64,000 nucleotides of DNA, from NCBI GenBank assembly GCA_009667805.1, contig CM019066.1, positions 333,194,077-333,258,076 on the forward strand, in the 5' to 3' direction. The number at the start of each line of letters is the position of its first letter. The stretch's first letter is position 1. Source of the stretch: Leptobrachium leishanense (taxonomy: Eukaryota > Chordata > Amphibia > Anura > Megophryidae). Below are positions 1 through 12,160 of the stretch, in pieces. The notes beneath the pieces were generated by a model. It was not told where the DNA came from, made no database searches, and worked only from the letters and a program-made list of their open reading frames with translations. The position numbers were made by a program, and so were the translations under genes.

Positions 1-475
1 AAATCTCAATGTATCCTTCTTGTAAAACCAGAGAAATCTCAATGTATCCTTCTTGTAAAACATGAGAAATCTCAATGTATCCTTCTTGTAAAACATGAGA
101 AATCTCAATGTATCCTTCTTGTATAACATGAGAAATCTCAATGTATCCTTCTTGTAAAACATGAGAAATCTCAATGTATCCTTCTTGTATAACATGAGAA
201 ATCTCAATGTATCCTTCTTGTAAAACATGAGAAATCTCAATGTATCCTTCTTGTATAACATGAGAAATCTCAATGTATCCTTCTTGTAAAACATGAGAAA
301 TCTCAATGTATCCTTCTTGTAAAACATGGGAAATCTCAATGTATCCTTCTTGTAAAACATGAGAAATCTCAATGTATCCTTCTTGTAAAACATGGGAAAT
401 CTCAATGTATCCTTCTTGTAAAACATGAGAAAACTCAAATGTATCCTTCTTGTAAAACATGAGAAATCTCAATGG
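1..475. repeat. 33-bp tandem array derived from a SINE tail
   Basis: About 14 head-to-tail copies of a 33-bp unit containing AATCTCAATGTATCCTTCTT. Copies differ mainly at one position (TGTAAAACAT versus TGTATAACAT), and the two variants partly alternate between 100 and 270. The array runs off the left edge of the window. The core of the unit recurs once, untandemised, at 60101-60130 at the end of a tRNA-headed SINE, and inverted at 21654-21690 and 59188-59225. The array therefore probably grew from a SINE or LINE 3' tail; that origin is inference. Confidence 0.95.
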
Positions 476-477
476 CA

Positions 478-685
478 GAATTATCGTATCAGCAGAATTA
501 TCGTATCGTATAATTATCGTATCCGAAAAACCATTAGTTTACGTCAAAACGAATAGACACTTTGAAACGAGGAGAACAGACGTTCCGAAAAAAAGTCGCT
601 ACGAAAAACTAAACGAACCGAACCGAAACGAAAATTTACAAAATCCGAACGAACCGAACCGAAAAAAAATTGGTGCACAAGCCTA
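478..685. mobile_element. hAT-like MITE, partial, right end only
   Basis: The segment is rich in CCGAAC/CGAAA motifs and ends in GGTGCACAAGCCTA, the same right end as the complete element at 10079-10525. Both copies also share a stretch with CTTTGAAACGAGGAGAACAG. The left terminus is missing; the element abuts the 33-bp array directly. Family placement rests on the 8-bp duplication seen in the complete copy. Confidence 0.7.
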
Positions 686-1876
686 ACAGTAACACCTAGT
701 ATCTGTACTGTACAGGGATTTTCAGCATTTAAAACCCCCTGAATCAAATCCCTGTACAGCAGTGAGTGACCCTAGAGCTCTCCCTGTATTCTGCCCTCTC
801 CCTGGCTGCTGTGATGCAGCAGCAAAGTCTCTGATCCTTTTGTTAGAATGGGTGTGATAGCTGCTCCTCATAGCTAGTTTATAGAAAGATGGGATGAAAA
901 GGAGAAAGATAAAACAGTGGATTTTGTTTCTCCACAAGGGATGCACTAATCTTGCTTTCAAAAGTTATGCAAATAGGTTTTGATATGCTACTGATTGCAT
1001 TTGAGTGTATTGCAACTCAGATTTTAATTTGGGAGTGAAAGGGTTAACTTCCAGTTGACAACACCATCTTAACAAATGATGCACGATGCAGAAATTGAAA
1101 ATATTGCATAAAACCCAAGGGTGGGTATATATTTTTTTCTTTTTATTACAATATGGAATTATTAAGAATGGATAACAGAATTAAAAATTTTAAGTAAATC
1201 AACTTGGAGGAAAAGATAATTGGGTTGATCGTTTTATTTTATTTATTTTTTGTTTTGCCATTCTGGCAGCAATTCACGTTTCCTTTTAAATGGTCTATGC
1301 TGTCAATAGCTTTGTACATGAAAGACGTTTTGCAATTTTTTTTTTGCCAACAAAAATAACATACATTGTGTGTGTGCATGTCGACAATGCCAATAAGCGA
1401 ACAAAACATAAATTCTGATCAAGCGCCGCCACGCATACACACTGCGCTATGCAGGAGAACTGTTCAAAATGTTAAAGGTCCTGATTTTAGTCATATTATT
1501 TTTATTTATATTTTAAAAAAAACACACCGGAATATTGTCTGAAGTGGCGTCATCTATGGCTGTTGTTAAAATGCACTTTCTCCTTCTGAAGCAGGATCTA
1601 TATTCTGATGTTGGTGTTAAAGTGTTACATCAAAGGTAACGCTCAGATCTAAGTGTGAGAAGAGAGGGTAGAGGGGAAAGGGAGAAGCCCCAGATGAGTA
1701 AAAGTTGTTAAGAGCGTTATACAAAAGAAGTAAATGGCCTTTCTCCCCTGACAAATAGTTCAAAAAGTAACCTGCAGTTTGGAAGTGTTGTGTCACACGG
1801 AATACAAATGCAGGCGCTGTCAATCCTTATTTTCTCTGAAAAGGTTTCCATAGTGAGCTCAAGATTAACTCTTTAA
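686..1876. other. Unassigned region with one perfect hairpin (708-759)
   Basis: No gene or repeat recognised. The one clear structure is a 14-bp perfect inverted repeat, CTGTACAGGGATTT at 708-721 against its complement at 746-759, with a 24-nt loop. It may be the remains of a foldback element or chance. The rest is AT-rich and carries only short, unsupported reading frames. Confidence 0.5.
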
Positions 1877-2301
1877 GGCTAGGGTCAGACTGAGGCAGTG
1901 CGAACGCGCGTTCTGGCGCACTTAATCACGGCCGCACTAGCAGCAGATGCCGGGCAATGACGGCCAATATACGATGTACGGTCGCACAAAAGTCCGGCTG
2001 CGCAACGCAAGTGGAAAATGAACGCATTTTTTCGAGAACGTTAAACCACTAGTACTGACGTACAGAGTGCGCTGCGCCCGCTAGAGGCGTGTGTGCGTGA
2101 TTAGGAGATGTCAGACGCTGCTAATGTCCGGCCAACATAACGTCCAGATGCAAGAAGTGTTTTATTGATGATCCGTACAAAATCACGGATGAAACTGCGC
2201 ATAGTATGACTGCTATTGCGTATTCCGTGAAAAAATACGTCCATTCTTCGAACGCACATTTTCACGGACAACGTGAAAAATGCGTTAGTCTGACCCTAGC
2301 C
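1877..2301. mobile_element. Harbinger-like MITE, GGCTAGGGTCAGAC family
   Basis: A 425-bp element with terminal inverted repeats GGCTAGGGTCAGAC at the left and its complement at the right, bounded by TTAA on both sides here. Other copies lie at 27141, 60470 and 63219; those at 60470 and 63219 show 3-bp TAA or TTA duplications, so the family duplicates TWA. Three-base TWA duplications fit the PIF/Harbinger superfamily, but no transposase is present to confirm it. Internal sequence is CpG-rich and shared with the other copies. Confidence 0.8.
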
Positions 2302-2659
2302 TTAAGTGTCAGTATCTTTGCTTCCCATACATTCTATTTTTGTCTAATAGTAATCGCAAGACATTCTGTCATGGCAGAGTTGATCACTATAAACTGGTGG
2401 GATGGACCAGCTTTCTTAAAATTTCTCGAATTGGACATCCGTGTTTAAGATCCACGAAACTAGATCATATTCTATTCTTCAGATTTTTGTCTTTTTTAAT
2501 ACAGAGACTGAGAGCAATGGAACATATACAAATAGCTTTTTACATGTTCTATATCTTGAACTGGTGTAAAAGTAACTATATTGATTAAACATGACTACAT
2601 GTGGTTCTCTTCATGGAAAAACTGAATTTCCTTCTAACTTTATATTGTTACCAAATATT

Positions 2660-3815
2660 AAGACTACAGTTACAGGCATTTATACAGCGCCAGCATATTC
2701 CGTAGTGCTTTACAATGGGGGAGCACAAACATGAGATGTACATAATAAAAGAGGAAAGGCAACATTGCCCGTTGGATTAGGCTGGACGTCCAATGGATTT
2801 GTAGTCGTGCGACCGACTTGGTCGTCAGACTAGGAACGATATCAGTCGTGCAACTTGGTCTGTTGAGGGTCTTCCACTGCATCAGACTAGCGATCAGCGA
2901 CTATGGACAACTATGGACCCAAAAAAATGTTTATTCTTGTTTTCCTTTTTTTCTGAGACTATTGCATATTGCATTCTGCCTTTGGAATCTCTGCAGTCCT
3001 TTGTGTGCAATAATGTATATGGATATGGAGGAGCTGGATGCGCTAGTTCGTTGTGTGTGAATCTTAATCCCTTTGCGCAGCTGAAAAAGGACCTAAAATT
3101 CATTCAACCTGTAGCCTGTACCCTATCCAAACATGGCTAGTCCCACCCATCTCCCATACACAAAATATACATTTAAATATCATTTTTTTTTATATAATAG
3201 AGTTTTTAACTCTCCTAATCAACTTCTCAGCATCCATCTCCTTTCCTGATAGTCTGGCTGTCTGAGTTGCATGTGCAATATTTCCAAAATTTTTGGTCTG
3301 GTCGCTAGTCTGCAGCAGACTTCAAAAGTCACTGGAAGTCGCAAGTCTGACGTAATGGACGACGGTACATTCACAATAGTGTTGTTGGATTGGTCTGACG
3401 ACACAAACAACTTTGTGCGATGTCGTCGGACGAATACGGATCCAGTGGATGCCCAGCCTAACTGTCCAGGTAATACAGTACTTTAACCAAGTGTTCAGCC
3501 AGACATCCTGTGAGCTTACAATCTAAGGGGTGGGGGTAAATGAAACAAATGGAAGCAGAGGGAAGGTGAAGCTGGTGGCTAGAGAGAGTATAGCAGGGTT
3601 TGCATGGGAAGCATGGAAAGCATCAGAAGCTTGGGCTTAGTAAGGGTAATTAGAGAGATGTGGAAACATCTGGTAAGATGAGCTGAAATAAAATTTGGGA
3701 CTCGGCCTGGGGGAGGTGGATGGGGAGGGTAGGTGGGACAGCAGAGGGAAGAAATTGAGTTCTGTCTGCCAGTATGCTGTGTGGAAAGAGAGTGAGATTT
3801 AGTAAGAGAGCCTAG
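2660..3815 (-). mobile_element. L2 LINE 3' fragment, interrupted
   Basis: On the minus strand the left end reads as an L2 3' terminus: the stretch at 2675-2720 (CAGCGCCAGCATATTCCG) matches the 3' ends of the L2 copies at 32340 and 23117. The sequence resumes at about 3462 with the L2-type GAGCTTACAATCTAAGGGG. A MITE at 2780-3458 splits the two parts. No coding capacity remains. The boundary near 3815 is approximate. Confidence 0.65.
2780..3458. mobile_element. MITE with about 40-bp TIRs inside an L2 fragment
   Basis: The ends GGCTGGACGTCCAATGGAT and the complement of ATCCAGTGGATGCCCAGCC form imperfect terminal inverted repeats of about 40 bp. The flanks are TTA on the left and TAA on the right, resembling a 3-bp TWA target. 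The middle holds unrelated AT-rich sequence without a transposase. A diverged relative with a similar left end starts at 51213. Confidence 0.65.
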
Positions 3816-6800
3816 GTTGTAAATCCTTATGTCAACACATAACAGGCCCTATTCCAATGTTGATGTCAAGATAACTGCTGGAAACTTTATATTGTCTCCC
3901 GGAAGTTATTTAAATGTGGGGAATCGGTATTCCTCTCTTGATATTGCATGTCTCTACTGTAAATTAACGCCTCCTATACCTTGTATAGGAGGCATTAATT
4001 GGCGCATGGGACCAGAAGAATGAGCTATTCCATGGTAGCCCTTTCTTCTTTACTGGTGCCAGTATTTTTCAAAGAAATGCCAAAACCTAAAAGCTGTTGT
4101 TAAGTGATTCTGCATTTGCAAAATCCCTTAACTTACCTACCAGCTGGGATGCACTGGGCTCCATGGAGTCCTATATTGTATGAGCCAAGAGCTATCTGTC
4201 ATTGATAGGAACAAATGACTGCATTTTAGGAGCGAGTAAAGATATTTTTCAAATATTATTATTATTTTGTGAAAGACTGGGTTAAATTTTGACATGAATG
4301 TAAATAGTCCCAAAGGGGAAACTCACCAAGAATATGTCAGCATTATATACTAACACAATAACAACACACGTGTCAGTCCTGAATTTCTGAGCTAGCTGGC
4401 AATCTCCCAGGATCCATTACTAGACATGTGCAACAGGCAAAGGGTATGTAACCTGAAAATAATGTTCCAAAATGTATTGCATTCTTTGTTCCAAATTTCT
4501 TTGGTGGATTTCATTTTGTTTGGCTGAAGTTCAGGCTAAAAACGGTGTTTTGATAAAATGGTTTAGTTTAATAATCAACAAATTTACTTAACCTCCTCAC
4601 CAGCTGTCAATGGTTAGGTTTTCATGAGAAGGGTAGGACTGCCGAGATGCCCACATGTTTTTGAACACCATGGCCTGCAAAGATAGGAGAGGCTCCTGTT
4701 CTACCCATGGCCATCAGAGGAGCGGTTAAATCAGAGCAAGCGGGAGTAACAAGTGACATCTAAAGCAATTGTAGGCTTCCCCAGAAATGGTTATTTTAAA
4801 GCATTGTGGGACTTAGAGGTGCGTGTGTTATGACATGTATAATGTATACCACGTCTTTACAGAAAACCTCTAAGATGTCATTTGTAAAAGTGTTTCTACA
4901 TAACTACGAAACTACGTGTATTCAGCCTCCATATTGAGTGAAATCGCACAGTGGTTTCTTCGAAAGGGACGGTGGTTAATACGCTTTTGTTACTGATGAA
5001 TTGTTCTAAATAGTTTCACTCCTCAAGCTAAACGCTTTGGCCGGATTCTTATCTGTTTGTGTTGTACGGTATTCGTTCCAGGCTGAGACCTGACATGTTG
5101 AATTTACCAGTTCAGAGACACGTTTCTCATTCCATTTCTATTGTTAAGGCCCAGCAGTCTGCATAAACACAAGCAGCAGATGCTGAAAGGAGGCCGACAC
5201 CATTCTGGTGTTTCTGTTGGTGCATTGTATATTGAGAAGTGATCCTGACTACATGGGATTCTCCCTTATTCCAGCTGGTTTTAGCATCCCAGTAATAATA
5301 CATGTTGGATCGCTGCACTCCCTGTAGACTGGAAGTATTCACATTATTGTGAAAAAGCCCAGGCCAAGAAAAATTATTTCTTTATACTGCAATGTGATGT
5401 AAGTCAGCATATTGGATTATATAGCACATGTGGGGAAAAATGGAACCATGCAGAGCCCATGGGCATAATTTAGGAAAGGGCTGCTTCCGGTACTTATCGA
5501 TCCGATATACCATACTGCGAGGGGTCCCAGGCATTGTTGTGCGCATTCCTGCACTTGTGCTTTATGTTCTGGATCGTATATACCCTGGCACTTTATCGCT
5601 AACATGAATTCCTTGCTGTCTTATGTATTGCCCTGTAGGCCGCATTCACACCGATACGCCCAAAAAAATAACGTGTTTGTGTGCATACGCGCATAATAAA
5701 AAAGTTTTTTTTTTCCTTGCGTTTTGGCCCCCTGGTATCGAGTGTGGCTCGGGGTTAACTTTCAGTGCTCTAAACGGTAACCCCGAGCCACACTCGGGCT
5801 GCCTCTGGATACATTACCTGTCCCTGCGCTCCCTCGCTGATCCCCGCTGTTTCCTCCGGCGATCGCGGAGTTTTACTTTCTGGTTCCCTTCTCGTGAGTA
5901 CCTGTGTTCACAAGGCCCACCCGCCGCGATGACGGCATAAAATGTCCTGCTGCGGGAAAAGCTTAAAGAGCCTTATGTGTCGTATTTCGTTTGGTAACTT
6001 TTAATACAGACAAGGTATCGCTTAGAGATTCTGCTTCTAATATCGTTATAAAAAGGAAAGTTACATTGGCTGGAAAAAAAGATGCGTCCGTCTGGTTCAG
6101 TCTTTCACACATCATCTACTTCCGTTGATAGTAACACAAACGTCCATTTTACTGATCATTAAAAACGCGGCTTGCTGATAAGCATTACAAGCAGGATTTT
6201 CTAGAAGATAGCCATGTGTTTTTATTTCTACGTTTCCCTGTGACTGTGCTATAATTGCCAACGAGCATATTCATTTTCTTCGAATGATTATTCAAATACT
6301 TACCATAATGCGATGCTCCCCGACCAGACTACTTGAAGCCTTATTTTCTTAACTCAAGCATCCCAGAAAGGTCATGTCAAGCCTGAAGTGATTAGGATTT
6401 GACAAGGTCCTCTCTTTATATAATGCGGAGAGACACTTTTCACTTACAGTAGTTTATTGGTAACAAGGGTTTAGGTACGTCTCGCAATTCAGAATCATTT
6501 GTGTTGATTAAAACTAAAGAGGGAGCCTGACTTCTTTCTGGAGATCCGCCGTGGACTTATTAACTGCTCTCGAGCTCGGCTGTTTAGCAGGAGATGCTCT
6601 ACAAGTTTAGCCACTTTAAGAAGGGAAACACTTCAATCCGGGCAAAATAATGAGGTATAGTAAAGGAATGAAAAAGCCTTCTACTGTAGATTATTTTTCA
6701 TGAAATTGCAACATTGATATATCGTATTTGAATGTTTGTGTTGGTAGCTTGATCTCTTTAGAGACTGGTTTGAAATGTTGGGGTACGCAAGGCACTGATT

Positions 6801-7011
6801 TTTCTTTTTATTGGTGTTGAATTGAAAGAAAAAGAGAAAAATGTCAAAATGTCAAATAAGATCAACAAGTTGTAAGTATATATAATATACTGTCATGCAT
6901 TGCACATATAGATAATACATACACACACTTAAAGTTACACTGTAGACATTATATCAACTTCAGTTTATTTTGAGTGGTTTTAGAACAAGCACTCTGTTTT
7001 TTAAACTTTTT
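3816..7011. other. Unassigned region with small foldbacks
   Basis: No gene recognised over about 3.2 kb. Visible structures: an 18-bp inverted repeat with one mismatch at 3962-4000 around CGCCTCCTATAC; a hAT-type terminus TAGACATGTGCA at about 4424 without an obvious partner; and the 19-bp perfect inverted repeat at 5739-5796, listed separately. The reading frame at 5623-5940 has no recognisable domain and overlaps that inverted repeat. Confidence 0.5.
5739..5796. repeat. 19-bp perfect inverted repeat
   Basis: CGAGTGTGGCTCGGGGTTA at 5739-5757 faces its exact complement at 5778-5796 across a 20-nt loop. The stem is GC-rich and would be stable as a hairpin. There is no polyT tract or adjoining gene to suggest a terminator. 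It may be a short foldback transposon relic. Confidence 0.8.
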
Positions 7012-7739
7012 GGCCCTATTACATTCTTCGCGCAATTTCGTTCGCGCAGCGCAAATTTTTTTGGGCGCATCGTCCAGCGTTATCGTGCGAAAATTAACAG
7101 TGGTATCACGATCCGAACGCATTTTCTCATCCGTCCGAAAATAAAGTTCGTAAAAACGACGCTCAAAACGAAGCGTAATACGCACGCAGTAACGTAGCGC
7201 ACGTAAATCAGTGTGCGGACTGTTTTTTTCACGGGATTCAGCCAATCAGAATTAAGAACCTTAATTGACATCAATTTACCTTAATTGACTCACTTAAGTT
7301 TTTGCGCCTGTCAAAGTAAATCTGAGTATATATGCTGCATCAATAAAAAAAACAGGCACAAATTCACAATTTTATTGTTAGGGTATGTGTAGAATGTGTA
7401 GCTATACTGTGCTGTTTTTTTTTTTTTCGTGCTGGTGTTTTTCGTTTCGGGCCAGAACGTTCCGATTTGCAGTTACCACCAGCTTTTCAAAAATGTTAAA
7501 ATTATGCGCGCAAACGTCGTTCGTAAAAAGATGCGCATCGATTGTAATACCATCTGCGTACCAGCGCACAAATGAATTTGCGCTCACAATGTTAAGTATA
7601 GGATGCGCACAGTTCATCACGCTCGCGCAGGTTCATCTGCGTTAAACGATAACGCGCATCGTTTGCTCAAACGACGCATTTGCTAATACAACGCATTTGT
7701 GCACGCAAAACCAAATGCGCGAGGAATGTAATAGGGGCC
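7012..7739. mobile_element. MITE, GGGCYCTATTAC family (copy 1)
   Basis: Left end GGCCCTATTACATTC and right end GAATGTAATAGGGGCC are inverted repeats, flanked on both sides by TTT. The interior is CpG-rich with many GCGC motifs, unlike the AT-rich surroundings, and similar in style to the copy at 24873-25609. No transposase frame is visible. The superfamily is not assigned; 3-bp duplications recur in the family. Confidence 0.75.
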
Positions 7740-8260
7740 TTTATGTGTGAAAAAGACTAGGTTGTATCTCCTCCTAGAAGTCTGTCGATCAGATCAAGAA
7801 GTCTGTCAATCTGATTTATATGCCTAATTGGGCCTTTTGGGCTTCTCAAATGACCACTTCATTGCATAAGGACTTATTATAAGATGCTATCGTGCCTTCT
7901 CCTAATGCCTTACCTGATCCCAGGTCCTCTTGCCCTTTCCCAGGGTCACTCTGAGTGTCAGGTCACTGGGATTTGCACGGTTATTACTGAGTGTCATGTC
8001 CCATCACATGTATTTAAACCTTCTCAGCCTGTGACTTCAATTAGTACCTATGGAACATTTATTAATTACATATATAAAATAGGGATAATTTTATACAGAA
8101 CAGTTAATTTTAGTTGGGAATAACCAATGTTTATGCAGTGATAGAGTCAATTTTCATGTAATTTTTCATGAACTAGATAAGGAACATCCAAAATCTCAAT
8201 GTAGGTCAAAGATCACCTCTTCACTGGTTAGGGTGTGCCTGGGCACACCAGACACACTTT

Positions 8261-8930
8261 GGGCTCTATTACAATCCTCGTGCTAAAACGGGGGCGGTAG
8301 GGAGACAAAACTGCGTCTGCAGTTTTCCCCCTACCGCCCCCAGTTTAATGGGGGATTACAATGCAGGCGCAAAAAATGCTGCCTGCATTGTTTGCGCCCG
8401 CTATGTCCCAGGATGCATGCGGCAGCACTAAGCGCAGCTGCGCGCAGCCTCTCAATGGAGTCCATAGGACTCCATTGAAGCAGACGCCGGCGGTCACATG
8501 AGCAGCCGGATCTCACCGGTCGGCGTAGGGATACACAGGGAGAGACTGGGGGGACTTTTCGGACAGAGCCGCGGTCCTCGCCGTGGGACAGAGGGTGAGT
8601 AGGTGCTGCTTTTTATTATTTTTTAGCCTGGTGTTAACGGATTCTGCAACACCAGGTTTTGGCTCTGGTTATCTTTTTGCTAACCAGAGCCAGACGTTAA
8701 TCAGCGCTGGGACATTGTAATCCAGCGCTGATTAACACGTTGCGCTCCCCATGTTAAGTATAAGGAACACAAAGTACAGTAACCTCGCGCTGAGAAGCGC
8801 AAGGTACCAAATGCAAATGCGTTTTTTAACCCGTTTGCGTTTGGATTGTAATATACGCTATACACCGCAGCTAACGGTAGCGCTCACACAGGTGAGTGCT
8901 ACTGTTAGCGTTAACAGTGTAATAGGGCCC
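8261..8930. mobile_element. MITE, GGGCYCTATTAC family (copy 2)
   Basis: A 670-bp element with ends GGGCTCTATTAC and GTAATAGGGCCC, flanked by TTT on each side. Inside are several nested inverted repeats, for example CCAGCGCTGATTAACA and its partner around 8699-8737, and a GGGGGCGGTAGG palindrome near 8290-8335. The interior segment CATGTTAAGTATAAGGA is shared with the copies at 24873, 38808 and 40776, in either orientation. Confidence 0.8.
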
Positions 8931-10078
8931 TTTGTGTGCACTCCTATGCTCATTGCCCTGTCTTGGTTCTATGTACCCATCAGTGCAATGTTTGTTCACT
9001 ATTGTCCTTATTGTGTACCTGATCCCTCTGACTCGCTGTGGCTGTTCTGTCCTGGACCTCGGCTCCGGTTCATCATTATTGTGTACTTCAGTTATCCTCA
9101 GCTTGTCTGACTATCCTCCTATATAGTATAGTAACCCAGCCATTACAAAGACTGCTTCTCAAATTCGGTTTTCTCTGTGCAGAATGTGTCCTATGCATGG
9201 GCCTTTATATCACCATGACAGATGATTGGAGGAGTATTATGGAATGCGAAATGTTCTGAAAAATGAGGCAGATCCGGCATCCATATTAAATAAACAGTAC
9301 AGCGTGGAATATGATGAAGCTGTGTGCAGATACAATGTGTCAATTTGATAAATAATACGTTTGTGTCAATGTGTGCTTCTCATTCACGTTCCCTCTGTAT
9401 TTTCTCAATGCATCTCGGAGAAGCATGTGATTGGATATGACTGATCAGGAATGATGTTGAGTCTCAGGGGGATGGATCAGTCTGCTGGTTTTTCCATGAA
9501 ACAAAACAGTCAAAAGTTTTAAAGTCATGTTTGTTATTCATTTATGATATAACACCAACAGATTGTAACTTTATATGATATTAACTTGATACTGGCTTGA
9601 AAAAACAAATACACAAACATACACACACTTCCTGGCCAGAAAAACATAGCTTGATTGGATAAAGTCAGAATGTCCCACAGCTCCTAAATACTGTACTATC
9701 TGGGAGAGATCTTTATCTACAGGATCAATGCAAATGCAATGTATTCCTTTAACTCAATGAGGGTGCGCTACAGATACCTATAAATTATAGTTAATGCAAC
9801 ATATACATCAGTTGGAAATGTAATACAATTAGGAGGCCGAGCAGAAAGAAGATGATATAGTGCACCTTGTTTAGTGATTATCACTAACACTTAAACATGA
9901 AATGTGCTCGTAAACATAGCTTGTGCATCAATATTCTAGTCCTCCCGGACTTTTTCTATGGAGATTGTGCCGTGCAAGAATTACAGCAGCATACTTAATT
10001 TTAATTAATATGTCAGATATGGCCAAGTGATAACAATCTTTACTCTATGCAATGATAATACATGTATTATATATATAC
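8931..10078. other. Unassigned region
   Basis: I see no supported gene. The stretch 8990-9120 is CT-rich and faintly similar to the LTR-like remnants near 47 kb, but too short to call. The remainder is AT-rich and looks non-repetitive. Confidence 0.4.
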
Positions 10079-10525
10079 TAGGGATGTGCGTTTCGGGTTT
10101 CGGGATTTCTGAATTTTCATGAAATTTCCCGATTCGTGTTTTCGGATGCGGCCGATTTTCCGAAAATTTTTAGATCCGAAAATGGCAGATCCGAAAAGTT
10201 TTCCGAGCCGAAACGAAATATTTTCGGAATTTTCGAATGTACTTGAAATGTGTCAAATCGAAATTTATTGCTTTGAAACGAGGAGAACAGACGTTCCGAA
10301 AAAACTAAAATTTCCGAAAATACGAAAAAGTCGATACAAAAACCGATCTAAGTGACACGAAAATACGAAAAATGGTCGAAGTTCCGAAAAAAAAATGTAC
10401 ACGAAAAACGAGTCGAGCCGAACCGAATCGAAACAGAAATCGGTCGAAACGAGCCTAATCGAAAAGTTTAAAGATCCGAAAAATCTAATCGAATCGAACC
10501 GAAAAAAAATCGGTGCACAAGCCTA
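10079..10525. mobile_element. hAT-like MITE with 8-bp TSD
   Basis: A 447-bp element starting TAGGGATGTGCG and ending CGGTGCACAAGCCTA, with an exact 8-bp duplication ATATATAC at 10071-10078 and 10526-10533. The flanking DNA is AT-repeat-rich, which weakens the duplication slightly. The interior is dominated by TTCCGAAA/GAACCGAA motifs. Eight-base duplications and short inverted ends fit hAT. It is non-coding. Confidence 0.85.
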
Positions 10526-11174
10526 ATATATACAGTATATATAACAACAAATGGTTTTGTGCGAGGAAAATATAACTATATGTACTGTGTGTATATATAA
10601 TATATATATATATATGAGTTAGTGAGGTCTAAGCGCATATACGGTATAAGGCTCCTTTTGTTATCCACAAACATGCAGAGCACAATCCAATATTTTTTAA
10701 TTAAGCAAGAGTCCCACACCTCTCTTGGTATAAAGCTGTTTGTGTGTGTAGGTGTGTATTTGTGTGGATTGTCAGTATGCTTATAAACACTATAGGGGTT
10801 ATTCAGAGAGCACCGAAATGTCGCCGACATTTCATAGAAACATAGAAAAATGTCGGCAGATAAGAACCTTTCGGCCCATCTAGTCTGCCCAATTACATGG
10901 ATACTTTACCCCGATTTATCTTTTGTTTAGGATAGCCTTATGCCTATCCCATGCCAGCTTAAATTCAATCACTGTTTTGGCCTCTACCACTTCTACTGGA
11001 AGGCTGTTCCATGTATCCACCACCCTCTCAGTAAAATAATGCTTCCTGATGTTACTTTTAAACCTTTGCCCCTCTAATCTAAGACTATGTCCTCTTGTTT
11101 TGCTACTTTGTTTCCATTTAAATATACTCCCTTCCTCTACCTTAGGATTCCCTTTACGTATTTAAATGTTTCTA

Positions 11175-11757
11175 TCATATCTCCTCTGTCTCGTCTTTTT
11201 TCCAAGCTGTACATGTTAAGATCATTAAGCCTTTCCTGGTAACTTTCTCCTTCAAGCCGTACACCATTTTAGTAGCCCTTCTCTGAACTCTCTCTAAGAT
11301 GTCTATATCCTTCTGGAGATACGGTCTCCAGTACTGCACACAGTACTCCAAGTGAGGTCTCACCAGTGCTCTGTACAGTGGCATGAGCACTTCCATTTTC
11401 CTACTGCTAATACCTCTCCCTACACAACCAAGCATTCTGCTAGCATTTCCTGCTGCTCTATTACATTGACTACTTACCCTTAGATCCTCTGAAATAATAA
11501 CCCCTAAATCCCTTTCCTCAGATGTTGAGGTTAGGACTGTATCAAATATTCTATATTCAGCCCTTGGGTTTTTACATCCCAGGTGCATTATCTTGCACTT
11601 ATCCACATTAAAACTCAATTGCCACAGCTCCGACCATTTTTTTAGTTTACCTAAATCATTTGTCATTTGTCTGATCCCTCCAGGAACGTCAACCCTGTTG
11701 CAAATCTTTGTGTCATCAGCAAAAAGACATACTTTTCCATTAATACCTTCTGCAATA
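11175..11757 (-). pseudogene. CR1 reverse transcriptase, C-terminal half
   Basis: The minus-strand frame from the Helitron junction reads IAEGINGKVCLFADDTKIC, which includes the catalytic FADD motif at 11712-11723. It continues through the thumb-like region (DLGKLKKWSELW, KCKIMHLG) and the C-terminal RRATKMV block. A frameshift near 11250 displaces the conserved C-terminal segment (SLEKRRDRGDMIETF) into another frame. These motifs are characteristic of CR1-clade RTs. The part upstream of FADD, including the PQGSVLGP motif, lies on the far side of the Helitron at 18233. Not functional as it stands. Confidence 0.9.
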
Positions 11758-12160
11758 TCTATACTATAAAAGAGTAAGCCTTCAAGTGTCCGTCGCCAAA
11801 AGCGGTCTGCGCATGCGCGACGGACATTTGAAAGTGGCCGTTAAAACAAACAGGTAGCTGCGCGTGCCGGCCGCCTGCAAAAAAAAATAAAAAATCGGCA
11901 CGAGCCGCGCGCAGCTACCCGTGTGTTTTGACGCCGCAAGCCCCGATCCTCCAGCGGTGACCTTCCTCCGGCTGTCACGGCCTGCTCGGCGGGCATCCAG
12001 GCTCAGGCAAGCCCCCGGCTCGGCTTGGGCCTAAAGGCCCAGCCGAGCCGGGGACTCGCCTAAGCCTAGAGGCCGGCCGAGCAGCCAGCGACAGCCGGAG
12101 GACGGTCACCGCTGGAGCTCCGGGCGAAGTTCCCAAAACATACTCCCCTAAATCGGCCCT

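Noticed and set aside
1..475. CRISPR array
   Set aside because: The 33-bp units are contiguous with no unique spacers, and the context is eukaryotic.
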